Shown: piece by piece, positions 8,063 to 17,051 of the stretch
Layout: each line of letters opens with the position of its first letter
Position numbering within the stretch: position 1 is the first letter of the stretch
Notes under the pieces: model-generated
What the model was told of the DNA's origin: nothing
The model's database searches: none
What the model saw: the letters and a program-made list of their open reading frames with translations, nothing else
From: GWE2-40-63 sp050251815
GTDB taxonomy: Bacteria; Bacteroidota; Bacteroidia; Bacteroidales; SZUA-534
Direction: 5' to 3'
Assembly (NCBI GenBank): GCA_050251815.1
Contig: JBFWMB010000022.1
Span: 1-46,762, forward strand
DNA: 46,762 nt
Translations under genes and position numbers: made by a program

Positions 8063-9493
8063 ATGATAAGGTCAATTGCATGGAAAAATGTCTGGAGAAA
8101 CAAAAGCCGGAGCCTGGTGGTAATTATAGCGGTTACGCTCGGAACCGTGGCTGGTGTTTTTGTGGCGGGCATGTTGAAAGGTTGGGTAGCCCAACGAGTC
8201 AACGATGTTATTTTTACCGAACAAGGGCACGTTAAGATTCAAAACCCCGATTATTTGGTGAACGAAGAGGCCTCGCATTACATTGCGAACCTTGCTGATT
8301 TGGAACAATACTTAAAGAATTCGAAAGATGTTGTTGCTTATGCAAAACGAAGCAAGATTATGGCAATGGCATCTACGGCGCGTGGCAGCTCCGGGATAAT
8401 GCTTAAGGGAATCGATAGTGAAAGCGAAAAAAATGTTTCCGCAGTGTATAAGCATTTGTTAACCGGTTCGGGTTCATACTTCGAAGAGAATTCGCGCTTA
8501 CCATTGGTGGTCATAAGCAGCAAAACCGCCGAGCAACTTCGGTTAAAAAATTACCGGATAACCAAACTTACAACCGACACGCTGGCCATGTTGAAGGTTC
8601 CACAGGAAACCGTCAATAAACTTACGCCAATAAAAGAAGAGCGTTTTATAACCAGGAAAAAATTTGAATCGGCCATTAAAGGGCTTTGGTCCGACAGCGA
8701 AATACGTTTATATGGGCCCCATCTTATGAATACCGCGGCTTATTTTCAACCGAATGCCAAAATTACTTTTTCATTCACCAAAGTAAATGGACAAATTGGG
8801 TATTTAACCTGCAGGGTAAGCGGAGTTTTTAAAACCTCAAACACCCTGTTCGACCAAACAAGTGCTTTCGTAAATCACACAGATCTGGTTAATGCTACGG
8901 GTTTGCTGCCGGATCAATTCCACGAGGTTTCGGTAATTTTAAGTCCGACCGTAAAAGAAATCGATCCGTTTATTAAAAACAGCAGCAATCAATTTAAAAA
9001 CTTAAGTTTTTTAAGTTGGAAGGTTTTGGCTCCCGATGCCGGTTTGATGGCCGATTTTATTCAGGTGTATTATTACCTGATTATGGGTATTATATTTTTT
9101 GCTTTAGCCTTTGGTATTATTAACACCATGTTAATGGCTATTCTTGAACGGGTTAAGGAATTGGGCATGTTAATGGCCATTGGCATGAAACGCAATCAGG
9201 TTTTTAACATGATAATGCTCGAAACCATTTTTCTAACATTAAGTGGAAGTCTCGCAGGAATGGTTCTGGGAGGCTTACTTATTAAAGTCACCGAACATAC
9301 CGGGCTAAACTTTTCATCCGTAGCCGAAGGTTTTGAATCGGTCGGATGGGCTGCAACAGTTTACCCAGACATTGATGTGAGTTTCTTTTTTGGAATAATC
9401 TTATTGGTTGTAATCGTAGCCATTTTATCTTCCATAATTCCTGCCCGAAAAGCATTAAAACTTAAACCGATTGAAGCATTAAGAACGGAATAA
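8063..9493 (+). CDS. ABC transporter permease, FtsX/MacB-LolE type (second copy)
   Basis: 476 residues, with the same layout as its neighbour: an N-terminal SIAWKNVWRNKSRSLVVII helix, a long periplasmic domain to about residue 330, and three C-terminal helices with the coupling segment MAIGMKRNQVFNM, ending in ARKALKLKPIEALRTE. It is 139 bp downstream of the first permease. The gap contains no reading frame of note and no terminator. The two periplasmic domains are only distantly alike, which suits a heterodimeric exporter with separate contacts for the LolA-like carrier. The transported molecule is unknown. Confidence 0.92.
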   Translation: MIRSIAWKNVWRNKSRSLVVIIAVTLGTVAGVFVAGMLKGWVAQRVNDVIFTEQGHVKIQNPDYLVNEEASHYIANLADLEQYLKNSKDVVAYAKRSKIMAMASTARGSSGIMLKGIDSESEKNVSAVYKHLLTGSGSYFEENSRLPLVVISSKTAEQLRLKNYRITKLTTDTLAMLKVPQETVNKLTPIKEERFITRKKFESAIKGLWSDSEIRLYGPHLMNTAAYFQPNAKITFSFTKVNGQIGYLTCRVSGVFKTSNTLFDQTSAFVNHTDLVNATGLLPDQFHEVSVILSPTVKEIDPFIKNSSNQFKNLSFLSWKVLAPDAGLMADFIQVYYYLIMGIIFFALAFGIINTMLMAILERVKELGMLMAIGMKRNQVFNMIMLETIFLTLSGSLAGMVLGGLLIKVTEHTGLNFSSVAEGFESVGWAATVYPDIDVSFFFGIILLVVIVAILSSIIPARKALKLKPIEALRTE

Positions 9494-9532
9494 TTAACCC
9501 TGGAGCTGATTTTGCTCTTTTAAAACAATCAA

Positions 9533-10231
9533 ATGATGAAAGTTATAGAAATAAACAAGTTAAATAAAATTTACAATGAATCTGAGGTTCAGGTTCATGC
9601 CGTAAATAATGTTTCCTTCGACATTGAGGAAGGTGAATTCACCGCCATTGTTGGGCCCTCGGGATCGGGAAAGACCACTTTGTTAAATATGATTGGCGGT
9701 TTAGATATCCCTACTTCGGGAGAAGTTATGGTAGGAGGCAGCTTGATGAGTTCTTTAAAAGGCGCCGAATTAACCGATTTCAGATTACACAATATTGGTT
9801 TTGTATTTCAGGCTTACAATCTGATTCCAGTATTATCGGCCAAGGAGAACACTGAATTTGTCATGCGTCTTCAGGGAAAATCGAAGAAAGAATGCGATGC
9901 CCGAACCAAAGAATTATTAAAAGCAGTAGGCTTGGGTGAGCGCATGAATGCACGACCGGCTAAATTATCGGGTGGACAACAACAGCGTGTTGCTGTGGCA
10001 CGAGCTCTGGCTTCAAAACCCAAGTTTGTTTTGGCAGATGAACCTACCGCAAACCTCGATTCTAAATCAACAGAAACATTGCTCGATATTATGGAAAACC
10101 TGAATCGAGAAGAAAACATAACCTTTATTTTTAGCACCCACGATGCGCGGGTGGTGAAAAAAGCCCGACGGGTTATCACCCTTGAAGACGGTAAAATATT
10201 GAGCGACGTACGAAAAAATGGCGGCGAATAG
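9533..10231 (+). CDS. ABC transporter ATP-binding protein (LolD/MacB type)
   Basis: 232 residues with every ATPase motif: Walker A GPSGSGKTT (about residues 41-49), Q-loop in FVFQAYNLIPVLSA, ABC signature LSGGQQQRVAVARALA, Walker B FVLADEPTANLD and the switch His in FSTHD. The Q-loop NLIP segment and the length are typical of the LolD/MacB/FtsE class that pairs with FtsX-type permeases. Two adjacent ATGs (9533 and 9536) could both start it. It powers the two preceding permeases. A hairpin follows the stop codon, so transcription may be partly ended before the outer-membrane protein gene. Confidence 0.95.
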   Translation: MMKVIEINKLNKIYNESEVQVHAVNNVSFDIEEGEFTAIVGPSGSGKTTLLNMIGGLDIPTSGEVMVGGSLMSSLKGAELTDFRLHNIGFVFQAYNLIPVLSAKENTEFVMRLQGKSKKECDARTKELLKAVGLGERMNARPAKLSGGQQQRVAVARALASKPKFVLADEPTANLDSKSTETLLDIMENLNREENITFIFSTHDARVVKKARRVITLEDGKILSDVRKNGGE

Positions 10232-10234
10232 TTT

Positions 10235-10269
10235 TTTTGCTGGTTCGCTGGCGAACCAGCAAAATTTTT
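10235..10269 (+). terminator. Hairpin with T run after the ABC ATPase gene (terminator or attenuator)
   Basis: A 14-bp inverted repeat (TTTTGCTGGTTCGC / GCGAACCAGCAAAA, arms 10235-10248 and 10251-10264) followed by TTTTT. It lies four bases after the ATPase stop and 26 bp before the next start codon. It probably lowers the expression of the downstream barrel relative to the transporter. Confidence 0.7.
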
Positions 10270-10294
10270 GAAGCATTAGGTAAAATCCTTATTT

Positions 10295-11440
10295 ATGATG
10301 AGAAGCATAATGTTATCCATTTTTATTCCGTTTTTTTCTGTTCTCAACATCGCAGCACAGGAAAAATTTACCATCGACGGATATATTTCTCAAATGGGGT
10401 CATCACTTTTTATAAAAGACACCAGTGGTGCAACCTGGGATTATGTGCTTCATAACCGAATAAATATGGCCTGGTATCCCAATTTGGCTTTTACCATAAA
10501 AGTGCAATTCAGAAACCGGCTTTTATGGGGTGAAACAATTGAAAAAACGCCCGGTTATGCCCTGTTAACTAGCCAAGATAAAGGCGTAGTCGATTTAAAT
10601 TGGAATTGGTTCGATGGTAAAAACAGCCTGCTGAATACGCAAATTGATCGGCTTTATGCCGAATACATTAACGGAAACCTGGAAATAACACTGGGCCGAC
10701 AGCGCATCAACTGGGGCCGTTCACTGGCCTGGAATCCAAACGATATTTTTAATGCCTATTCGTATTACGATTTTGACTACGCCGAAAAACCCGGCGCCGA
10801 CGCGCTTCGCGCGGTTTATTATACTGGTATTGCGGCGGTAATTGAATTGGTTACCAAAATTGATAGTGCCAATAACCTCACAATTGGGGCATTAACCAAG
10901 TTTAACAAATGGGGTTACGATATTCAGTTTTTAGGCGGTTATGTAAATGAAGAAGATTTTGTTTTGGGAACCGGCTGGGAAGGAAACATCAGTAAATTTT
11001 CGTTTCGTGGTGAAGTTTCTTGTTTTCATTCAAAAAAATCATTTTCCGACACCACAGGAGTTTGGTTGGCTACTATCGGAACCGACTATAGTTTTGAGAA
11101 CAGCCTGATGATTCAGGCCGAACTCTTGTACAACGATAAAAAGTCGCTTACCAGAATCACACAATTGATGGCAGCTCCCGACAATTCCAAAAGTTTATCC
11201 ATTTCAGAATTCAATTTGTTTGCAAATATATCTTATCCCATAAACCCCATATTTACCGGTTCATTTGCAGGAATGTATTACCCCGATCAAAAGGGTTTTT
11301 TCCTTATGCCCGGAATCGATGTCTCGATGGGTAATAACCTGAAGTTTTCATTTATTTATCAATATTTTAATCTGGCCGTTGACCCATTGAATCGCTTGGC
11401 TTTAAACATGGCCTTTGGCCGATTAAAATGGAATTTTTAA
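10295..11440 (+). CDS. Outer-membrane beta-barrel protein of the LolA-like/ABC operon
   Basis: 381 residues with a signal peptide (to about residue 22, ending IAAQ), then alternating aromatic/polar strands throughout and a terminal phenylalanine (RLKWNF), the usual signal for barrel insertion. The segment GRQRINWGRSLAWNPNDIFN resembles the GRQ-x-x-WG motif of DUF1302-like and alginate-export-like barrels. In proteobacteria, DUF1302 proteins travel with a LolA-fold DUF1329 partner and an MMPL pump; here the partners are a LolA-like protein and an FtsX-type ABC exporter. It is likely the outer-membrane end of that route. The relation to DUF1302 is by motif only. Confidence 0.75.
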   Translation: MMRSIMLSIFIPFFSVLNIAAQEKFTIDGYISQMGSSLFIKDTSGATWDYVLHNRINMAWYPNLAFTIKVQFRNRLLWGETIEKTPGYALLTSQDKGVVDLNWNWFDGKNSLLNTQIDRLYAEYINGNLEITLGRQRINWGRSLAWNPNDIFNAYSYYDFDYAEKPGADALRAVYYTGIAAVIELVTKIDSANNLTIGALTKFNKWGYDIQFLGGYVNEEDFVLGTGWEGNISKFSFRGEVSCFHSKKSFSDTTGVWLATIGTDYSFENSLMIQAELLYNDKKSLTRITQLMAAPDNSKSLSISEFNLFANISYPINPIFTGSFAGMYYPDQKGFFLMPGIDVSMGNNLKFSFIYQYFNLAVDPLNRLALNMAFGRLKWNF

Positions 11441-11590
11441 TGGGATTCGTTTGGCTTTCTGGATCTCGCGGAACTCCGACTGAAACGCGGAAAAGAAGGA
11501 TACGACAAAGGCAAACACCTGCATTAAACAAACGAAACCGTTCGCTGTAGAACGATTTAGAACGGACTTGTGTTCGGCTCTATACAAAAT
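11441..11590. other. Short intergenic region, no gene
   Basis: About 150 bp between the barrel gene and the convergent pgk. It contains overlapping small dyads (CGTTC at 11539-11543 pairing with GAACG at 11550-11554 or 11560-11564) but no T run on the plus strand. I see no coding sequence. Confidence 0.5.
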
Positions 11591-11616
11591 AAAAAAGCGC
11601 ACGGCCACGTGCGCTT
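11591..11616 (-). terminator. Intrinsic terminator of pgk
   Basis: On the minus strand a 9-bp stem (AAGCGCACG / CGTGCGCTT, plus-strand arms 11595-11603 and 11608-11616, 4-base loop) is followed by a T run. It lies about 35 bp after the pgk stop codon. Confidence 0.85.
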
Positions 11617-11650
11617 CCCATATTTTATATGAAACAAAAATTTTGAAAGA

Positions 11651-12904
11651 CTATTTTGATAATGCTGCAACTCCCGGAAGTACTTTTCCTTCAAGGAATT
11701 CAAGCGATGCGCCACCACCGGTTGAAATGTGGCTCATTTTATCCGCTAGTCCACTTTGATTAACGGCTGCTACCGAGTCTCCACCACCAATAATTGAAAC
11801 AGCATCGGATTCAGCAACTGCTTTACAAACACTGAAGGTTCCGGCAGCAAAATTGGGCATTTCGAAACAACCCATGGGTCCGTTCCAGATTACGGTTTTT
11901 GCTTTGGCAATTTCTGCTGCATATAATTTGGTGGTTTCAGGACCAACGTCTAAAGCCATACGGCCCTCGGGAATTTCAATACCCACCACATCGATAGAGG
12001 CGTTATTGTCAAATTTATCGGCAGCTAAATTGTCGACGGGCAACAGGAATTTAACGCCTTTGGATTTGGCGTCGGCCAATACCTGATTGGCTGTTTCCAA
12101 CAAGTCGTTTTCAACGAGGGAATTGCCAATGTTATGTCCCTGAGCTTTTAAGAAGGTATAAGCCATTCCACCGCCAATTAAGATAGTATCAACCTTTTCA
12201 ATCAACGATTTAAGTACTTCTAATTTGCCTGAAACTTTAGCTCCACCCACAATGGCTACAAACGGACGTTCGGGATTTGCCACGGTATCACCAAGAAACT
12301 TAATTTCTTTTTCCAGAAGGAATCCGGCCATTTTGCTGTCCGTGTCAAAATAATCAGCAATTAACGCAGTTGAGGCATGAGCTCGGTGAGCGGTGCCAAA
12401 AGCATCGTTAACATAAACATCGGCATAACTGGCCAGGGTTTTGGCAAATTCTTTTTGAGCGGTTTTTACAGCAGGTTTAGCTGCGGCTTTTGCCTCTTCG
12501 CTGGCATCTTTACCCAAATGATACGGTTTTCCCTCCTCTTCCTCGTAAAACCGCAGGTTTTCAAGCAACAGAACTTCACCAATTTTTAAATCAGCGGCTT
12601 TTTTTGCTACCGCTTCGCCAACCACATCGCCGGCAAAAATTACTTTTTTTCCCAGGTTTTTTTCCAGTGCAGATACAATGTGCTTCATCGAAAACTTTTC
12701 CTGTTTTTGTCCATCCGGACGACCCAAATGTGACATCAGAATAGCACAACCACCATCGTTCAAAATCTTATTGATGGTGGGTAGAGCTCCCACAATGCGA
12801 GTTTCATCGGTCACCGCAAAAGTTTGCTTGTCTAATGGCACGTTAAAATCGACGCGCACAATGGCTTTTTTGCCTTTGAAATTGTAATCACTAATTTTTA
12901 CCAT
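11651..12904 (-). CDS. pgk: Phosphoglycerate kinase
   Basis: 417 residues, full length. Diagnostic segments are VRVDFNVP near the start, SHLGRPDG (substrate loop), VNDAFGTAHRAHAST, FVAIVGGAKVSGKLEVL, NGPMGCFE and the nucleotide loop GGGDSVAAV. It transfers phosphate between 1,3-bisphosphoglycerate and ADP in glycolysis, in the cytoplasm. A lysine/alanine-rich stretch around residues 120-150 enlarges the N-domain, which I believe is common in this phylum. It is monocistronic, with its own promoter box and terminator. Confidence 0.98.
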   Translation of the reverse strand: MVKISDYNFKGKKAIVRVDFNVPLDKQTFAVTDETRIVGALPTINKILNDGGCAILMSHLGRPDGQKQEKFSMKHIVSALEKNLGKKVIFAGDVVGEAVAKKAADLKIGEVLLLENLRFYEEEEGKPYHLGKDASEEAKAAAKPAVKTAQKEFAKTLASYADVYVNDAFGTAHRAHASTALIADYFDTDSKMAGFLLEKEIKFLGDTVANPERPFVAIVGGAKVSGKLEVLKSLIEKVDTILIGGGMAYTFLKAQGHNIGNSLVENDLLETANQVLADAKSKGVKFLLPVDNLAADKFDNNASIDVVGIEIPEGRMALDVGPETTKLYAAEIAKAKTVIWNGPMGCFEMPNFAAGTFSVCKAVAESDAVSIIGGGDSVAAVNQSGLADKMSHISTGGGASLEFLEGKVLPGVAALSK

Positions 12905-12953
12905 GATTCACTAATTTTATCTGTGTTAATTTTTGAGTACTCGTTTGGTTTCG

Positions 12954-12961
12954 CAAAGATA
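12954..12961 (-). promoter_or_regulatory. -7 promoter box of pgk
   Basis: On the minus strand this reads TATCTTTG, a full match to TAnnTTTG, 50 bp upstream of the pgk ATG. The same octamer appears before the nitroreductase gene and the giant T9SS protein gene. No clear -33 TTTG at ideal spacing. Confidence 0.5.
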
Positions 12962-13161
12962 GCAAAAACGATGGGTTAAAATGACTACAAAAAATGATTT
13001 TGTGCATAAAAAGGAGCAATCGTTTGCGTTTTATTTGGCTGTTAATTAATTGGATAAACGTTTTTTAATGTGGAAGCAAAAGCAATTGGTTTATAAAAAG
13101 CGGATTTAAGTCCGGGTTGATTTTAACCGGCTTGTTGTGACTGCGATTCCTGGGCAAATGT

Positions 13162-13169
13162 TATCTTTG
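13162..13169 (+). promoter_or_regulatory. -7 promoter box of the nitroreductase gene
   Basis: TATCTTTG, a full match to the -7 consensus, 33 bp before the ATG at 13202. A TTGTTG at 13132-13137 could act as the -33 element, though its spacing (24 bp) is longer than usual. Confidence 0.5.
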
Positions 13170-13201
13170 TGGCTTAATGCTACCACGAACAAACATTCAC
13201 T

Positions 13202-13927
13202 ATGGATTTTGCAAATGCGTTTGAACAAATAGTACATGCCCGGCGCTCGATGCGGGTGTATGGCAATCATGAAAATTACAACCCTGAAATTGTAAAAAAA
13301 AGTCTTGATTTAGCTTTGCTTTCGCCCAATAGCAGCAACATGCAACTCTGGGAATTCTATCGAATCAGAAGTAAGGACGCCCGTGAAAAGATTTCTGCAT
13401 TCTGCATGGATCAAAGCGCGACTCGCACCGCATCGGAGATTTTAATAGTGGTTGCCCGCCCCGACAAGTTTAAGCAATCGATCCGTTTTAATCTGGATAC
13501 CATCGAGAGTCCAGATAATTTTGAAAAAGAAAAAAGTAAAAAGCGCCGACGCCTTTATTATAGTAAAGTGATGCGAATATTCTATTCGGGTGATTTTCTG
13601 TTTCTTTTCAGCCTGGTTAAAAAACTACTGGTGTTTTTTATCGGACTTAAGCGCCCGATTGTTCGTGAAGTTACATCAATAAATAAAAAAGTAACCATTC
13701 ACAAAAGTGTGGCTTTAGCGGCACAAACTTTTATGTTAGCTGTTAAAGCTCAGGGTTATGACACTTGTCCAATTGAAGGCTTCGACTCAAAACGGATAAA
13801 GAAATACCTGAAGCTTCCGCGTAAAGCAGAAATTAACCTGGTAATTAGTGTGGGGCAAGGTATGCCGGAGGGAATATTTTATCCCCGTAAGCGTTTTTCA
13901 TACGAGCAGGTAGTTTTTGAGCACTAA
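13202..13927 (+). CDS. Nitroreductase-family FMN oxidoreductase with a hydrophobic insertion
   Basis: 241 residues. The N-terminal part shows the nitroreductase signature: HARRSMRVYGN, then LLSPNSSNMQLWEFYRI (FMN phosphate and dimer contacts). The C-terminal part has the second half, SVALAAQTFMLAVKAQGYDT, and a SVGQGMPEG nucleotide loop. Between them (about residues 110-165) is a basic and hydrophobic insertion including SGDFLFLFSLVKKLLVFFIG, which simple family members lack; it may be a lid or a membrane contact. The substrate is unknown. It has its own promoter box and no operon partner. Confidence 0.85.
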   Translation: MDFANAFEQIVHARRSMRVYGNHENYNPEIVKKSLDLALLSPNSSNMQLWEFYRIRSKDAREKISAFCMDQSATRTASEILIVVARPDKFKQSIRFNLDTIESPDNFEKEKSKKRRRLYYSKVMRIFYSGDFLFLFSLVKKLLVFFIGLKRPIVREVTSINKKVTIHKSVALAAQTFMLAVKAQGYDTCPIEGFDSKRIKKYLKLPRKAEINLVISVGQGMPEGIFYPRKRFSYEQVVFEH

Positions 13928-13999
13928 TGTTTGTTCAGAAATAAAATAAAATCAACGGTTTTTTAGTTTATAGAAATATGTATTTCAAACAACGGTTTT

Positions 14000-16270
14000 A
14001 TGACGATTAAAATTCCAGCTGTATTATTTCTGTTTTTATGTTCCTTTTTAAGTTTTTCACAAATTCCAAAAGGAACCTGGCGTGAACATCTTCCTTACAA
14101 TCAAGGGCATTGTTTGGCTTTGACGAATGAGCGCGTTTACTGTGCCACCGATTTGGCTGTTTTTTATTACAACAAACCCGACGGACGGCTTAATAAGCTC
14201 TCGAAAATTAATGTCCTGAGCGATTTGGGGGTGGGTTACCTTGCTTATAACCCGGAGTTTAATAAACTATTGATAGCTTATACCAATGGAAACATTGATT
14301 TATTTACCGACGACGTAAAAACGAATTTCCCCGATATTAAACAAAAAAACATGGTTGCCGACAAGGGTATTTATCATATAAGCTTCTACGAATCTTACGC
14401 TTACCTTAGTTGTGGTTTTGGCATCGTGGTGTTTAATCTGGCAAAAGATGAGATTAGCGATACTTACATTATTGGAGCCGGGGGTTCTTTTTTAAAAATT
14501 AATGGGACTGCGGTTTATCGCGACACTTTGTATGCCACCACAGATATGGGTGTTTTCCGTGCCGCACTGAACAATCCTTTTTTAAGTAATTTTGAAAATT
14601 GGGAACTTGTTTCTGAAACGATAAATCCTTCTGGAATATATTTATCACCCGTAATATTTGATGAAAAACTTTATGTTTTAAATCCCACCAATTTTGTTGA
14701 TAGTACATTAATCTGCGAATATAACGGAATGTCGTGGGATACGGTGTTGACCCATTTGGAAAAAGTGAAAAACCTTGCGGTTTCTGAAAACAAACTGACG
14801 GTAGTAAAGCAATATCATGTGCATACATACGAAGCCAATTTGCAGCAGACGGGCATTTTTAGCGCTCACGAAGCAAAACAGGGTTTATATGATAAGGAGG
14901 GAACCCTTTGGATTGCAGACAGTAAAAATGGTTTACTGAGTCACAGCGCTTCGAATTATAAATCGGTTTATTTACCCGAAGGCCCTGCAAAAAGCTATGT
15001 ATATGATTTGTATTACAATCATGGGGAGCTTCTGGTGGCACCCGGTGGTCATCGGCGCACCGGTGAAAATGCCTATTACATAGCCGATGTTTTTACGTTT
15101 CAGGATGAAAACTGGGAATCGTTACTTAATATGAACCCGGATTCATTAATCGATTTACGCGACGTAAGTACTATTGCCGGAACAAGTCCCGGAAACTATG
15201 TGGCTGGTACCTGGGGATACGGTGCTATTCAGGTGACGAATAATAAGGTGAGTAAAATATGGACCAATGAGAATACCGGGGGAATACTAAATAATTTTAT
15301 TGGTGGGTCTGCTTACGATAAAACTGGGAATCTTTGGCTGGCAAACCGCTTGTCGGAATATCCCTTTGTGGTTAAAACCACCGACAACCAGTGGTATAGC
15401 TTCGCCTATAACGGGGCTTTTAGTAACAAAACGATTTCAAAAATAATATGTACTTCACAAAACAATTTGTGGGCCGTTTCGAACCGTAACGAAGGTGTGT
15501 TTGTGTGGAATGCGAACCATACACCGGCCATTGAATCTGACGATGCTTACCGTCATTTCTTTTTGCGCGATGCTGATGGCATGTTGAGTGGTGAAATTTA
15601 CTCCATTGTTGAAGATAAAGAAGGTGCCATATGGATGGGAACAGCCAATGGAGTGGTGGTTTACGATAACCCCAACCGCGTGTTTGACGAAAATGTAATT
15701 TATGGGCGTGTTCCACAACTGGTTGTCGATGGCTATTTAAAGGATTTGCTCGAAGGCGAAGTGGTTACCTCAATAGCCGTTGACGGAGCAAACCGCAAAT
15801 GGTTGGGAACTGCCGGGGGCGGTTTGTTTTTGGTTTCAGCCGATGGAACAAAGGAACTCCTGGTTTGGAATACCGATAACTCCAAACTTTTTTCAAATCA
15901 AATTACGGCCTTGGAAATAAACAAGCAAACCGGAGAGCTTTTTATTGGCACCGATAAAGGTTTGCAATCGTTTATGGGAACAGCAACTGATGCAGAGCCG
16001 GATTTTAGTCGAATTTATGCTTTTCCCAATCCGGTTAAAGAAGGGTACAATGGAACCATTACCATTCGTGGATTAATGTATCAAACTCATGTTAAAATTA
16101 CCGACCTGGCGGGATACCTGGTTTACGAAACTATTAGCAATGGAGGCGACGCTGTTTGGAATGGAAGGGATATGAGTGGTGAAGATGTTCATAGTGGAAT
16201 TTACCTGGTAATGTGCACAACCGCTGATGGGGAACAGTCAGAAGCCACAAAAATACTAATAGTGAAGTAA
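14000..16270 (+). CDS. porZ: PorZ-like type IX secretion system protein (beta-propeller with CTD)
   Basis: 756 residues: a signal peptide ending FSFSQ, a start of mature protein IPKGTWREHLPYNQGHCLAL, two successive regions of two-component-regulator-type propeller blades (e.g. AIWMGTANGVVVYDN, TGELFIGTDKGLQSF), then a C-terminal T9SS type A signal beginning YAFPNPVKEGYNGTITIRG. Size, domain order and the opening motif match PorZ, the outer-membrane-associated T9SS protein that binds A-LPS and works with the PorU sortase. It overlaps recO by one base (TAATG). PorZ identity is from pattern recognition; a generic propeller T9SS cargo is the alternative. Confidence 0.8.
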   Translation: MTIKIPAVLFLFLCSFLSFSQIPKGTWREHLPYNQGHCLALTNERVYCATDLAVFYYNKPDGRLNKLSKINVLSDLGVGYLAYNPEFNKLLIAYTNGNIDLFTDDVKTNFPDIKQKNMVADKGIYHISFYESYAYLSCGFGIVVFNLAKDEISDTYIIGAGGSFLKINGTAVYRDTLYATTDMGVFRAALNNPFLSNFENWELVSETINPSGIYLSPVIFDEKLYVLNPTNFVDSTLICEYNGMSWDTVLTHLEKVKNLAVSENKLTVVKQYHVHTYEANLQQTGIFSAHEAKQGLYDKEGTLWIADSKNGLLSHSASNYKSVYLPEGPAKSYVYDLYYNHGELLVAPGGHRRTGENAYYIADVFTFQDENWESLLNMNPDSLIDLRDVSTIAGTSPGNYVAGTWGYGAIQVTNNKVSKIWTNENTGGILNNFIGGSAYDKTGNLWLANRLSEYPFVVKTTDNQWYSFAYNGAFSNKTISKIICTSQNNLWAVSNRNEGVFVWNANHTPAIESDDAYRHFFLRDADGMLSGEIYSIVEDKEGAIWMGTANGVVVYDNPNRVFDENVIYGRVPQLVVDGYLKDLLEGEVVTSIAVDGANRKWLGTAGGGLFLVSADGTKELLVWNTDNSKLFSNQITALEINKQTGELFIGTDKGLQSFMGTATDAEPDFSRIYAFPNPVKEGYNGTITIRGLMYQTHVKITDLAGYLVYETISNGGDAVWNGRDMSGEDVHSGIYLVMCTTADGEQSEATKILIVK

Positions 16271-16989
16271 TGCTTTCAAAAACCGAAGCAATTGTTCTGA
16301 ACTATACCAAGTATAGCGACACTTCAATTATAGTTCATGTGCTCAGTGAAAAATACGGACGACAGTCGCTTTTGGTTTATGGCATTGGGAATGGAAAAAA
16401 AAATAAGTTGGGAGCCTTTCAACCGTTATTTATTCTCGACACCCAAATTTATTACAAAGCATCAGCTTCCATTCAAAAATTAAAGGAATACAAACTGGTC
16501 GTGCCACTACATTCCTTAACCCAGGAAATTACCAAGAGTACCCTGGCTCTTTTTCTATCTGAGGTTATTCACCGGACCGTACGTGAAGAGTTTGCCGATG
16601 AACGGCTTTATACTTTTGTGAAAACGGCTATTTTAGTTTTGGAGGAAACCAATCGGGGGCTGGCATATTTTCACCTGGTGTTTTTAACTAAAATAGCGCG
16701 CTATATGGGCTTTATGCCCGATGAATTGATTGATGCACCCTATTTTGATTTTAAAGAGGGCCATGGCGTTAATTTTAAGCCCACGCATGCATTTTATGTG
16801 AACAAGACGGTATTGGAATGGCTGATTCGTTTTTTAAACACGCCGTTTACCGAAATAGACCAGTTCAGCCTTAGCAAAAACTTTCGAAATGAAATACTGG
16901 AGGCGCTGGTTCAGCTTTTTGAATTGCACCTGCTTAATTTCAATGCCTTAAAATCGTTTGCTGTTTTAAAAGAGGTGTTTTCTGAGTAG
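16270..16989 (+). CDS. recO: DNA repair protein RecO
   Basis: 239 residues. The start MLSKTEAIVLNYTKYSDTSI and the OB-fold segment SEKYGRQSLLVYGIGNGKKN are typical of RecO, followed by the helical C-terminal domain (LALFLSEVIHRTVREE). RecO loads RecA onto single-stranded DNA with RecR in gap repair. The start codon overlaps the PorZ-like stop codon (TAATG), so the two are translationally coupled. No zinc-binding cysteines are visible in the C-terminal half. Confidence 0.95.
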   Translation: MLSKTEAIVLNYTKYSDTSIIVHVLSEKYGRQSLLVYGIGNGKKNKLGAFQPLFILDTQIYYKASASIQKLKEYKLVVPLHSLTQEITKSTLALFLSEVIHRTVREEFADERLYTFVKTAILVLEETNRGLAYFHLVFLTKIARYMGFMPDELIDAPYFDFKEGHGVNFKPTHAFYVNKTVLEWLIRFLNTPFTEIDQFSLSKNFRNEILEALVQLFELHLLNFNALKSFAVLKEVFSE

Positions 16990-16999
16990 AATGTGAACT

Positions 17000-17007
17000 T
17001 ATTTTTG
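17000..17007 (+). promoter_or_regulatory. Candidate -7 box of the aminotransferase gene
   Basis: TATTTTTG matches TAnnTTTG, 45 bp before the ATG at 17052. No -33 element is evident. Confidence 0.35.
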
Positions 17008-17051
17008 CACTTTTGTTTAAACCTATACCCCACATCTAAGTAACGGAAATC

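Noticed and set aside
11423..11608. A small minus-strand open frame between the barrel gene and pgk
   Set aside because: It overlaps the pgk terminator and the barrel stop codon, and its predicted protein has no recognisable feature.
11598..11616. A third parS site, because CCACGTG occurs here
   Set aside because: The flanks do not match the parS consensus, and the sequence is part of the pgk terminator stem.
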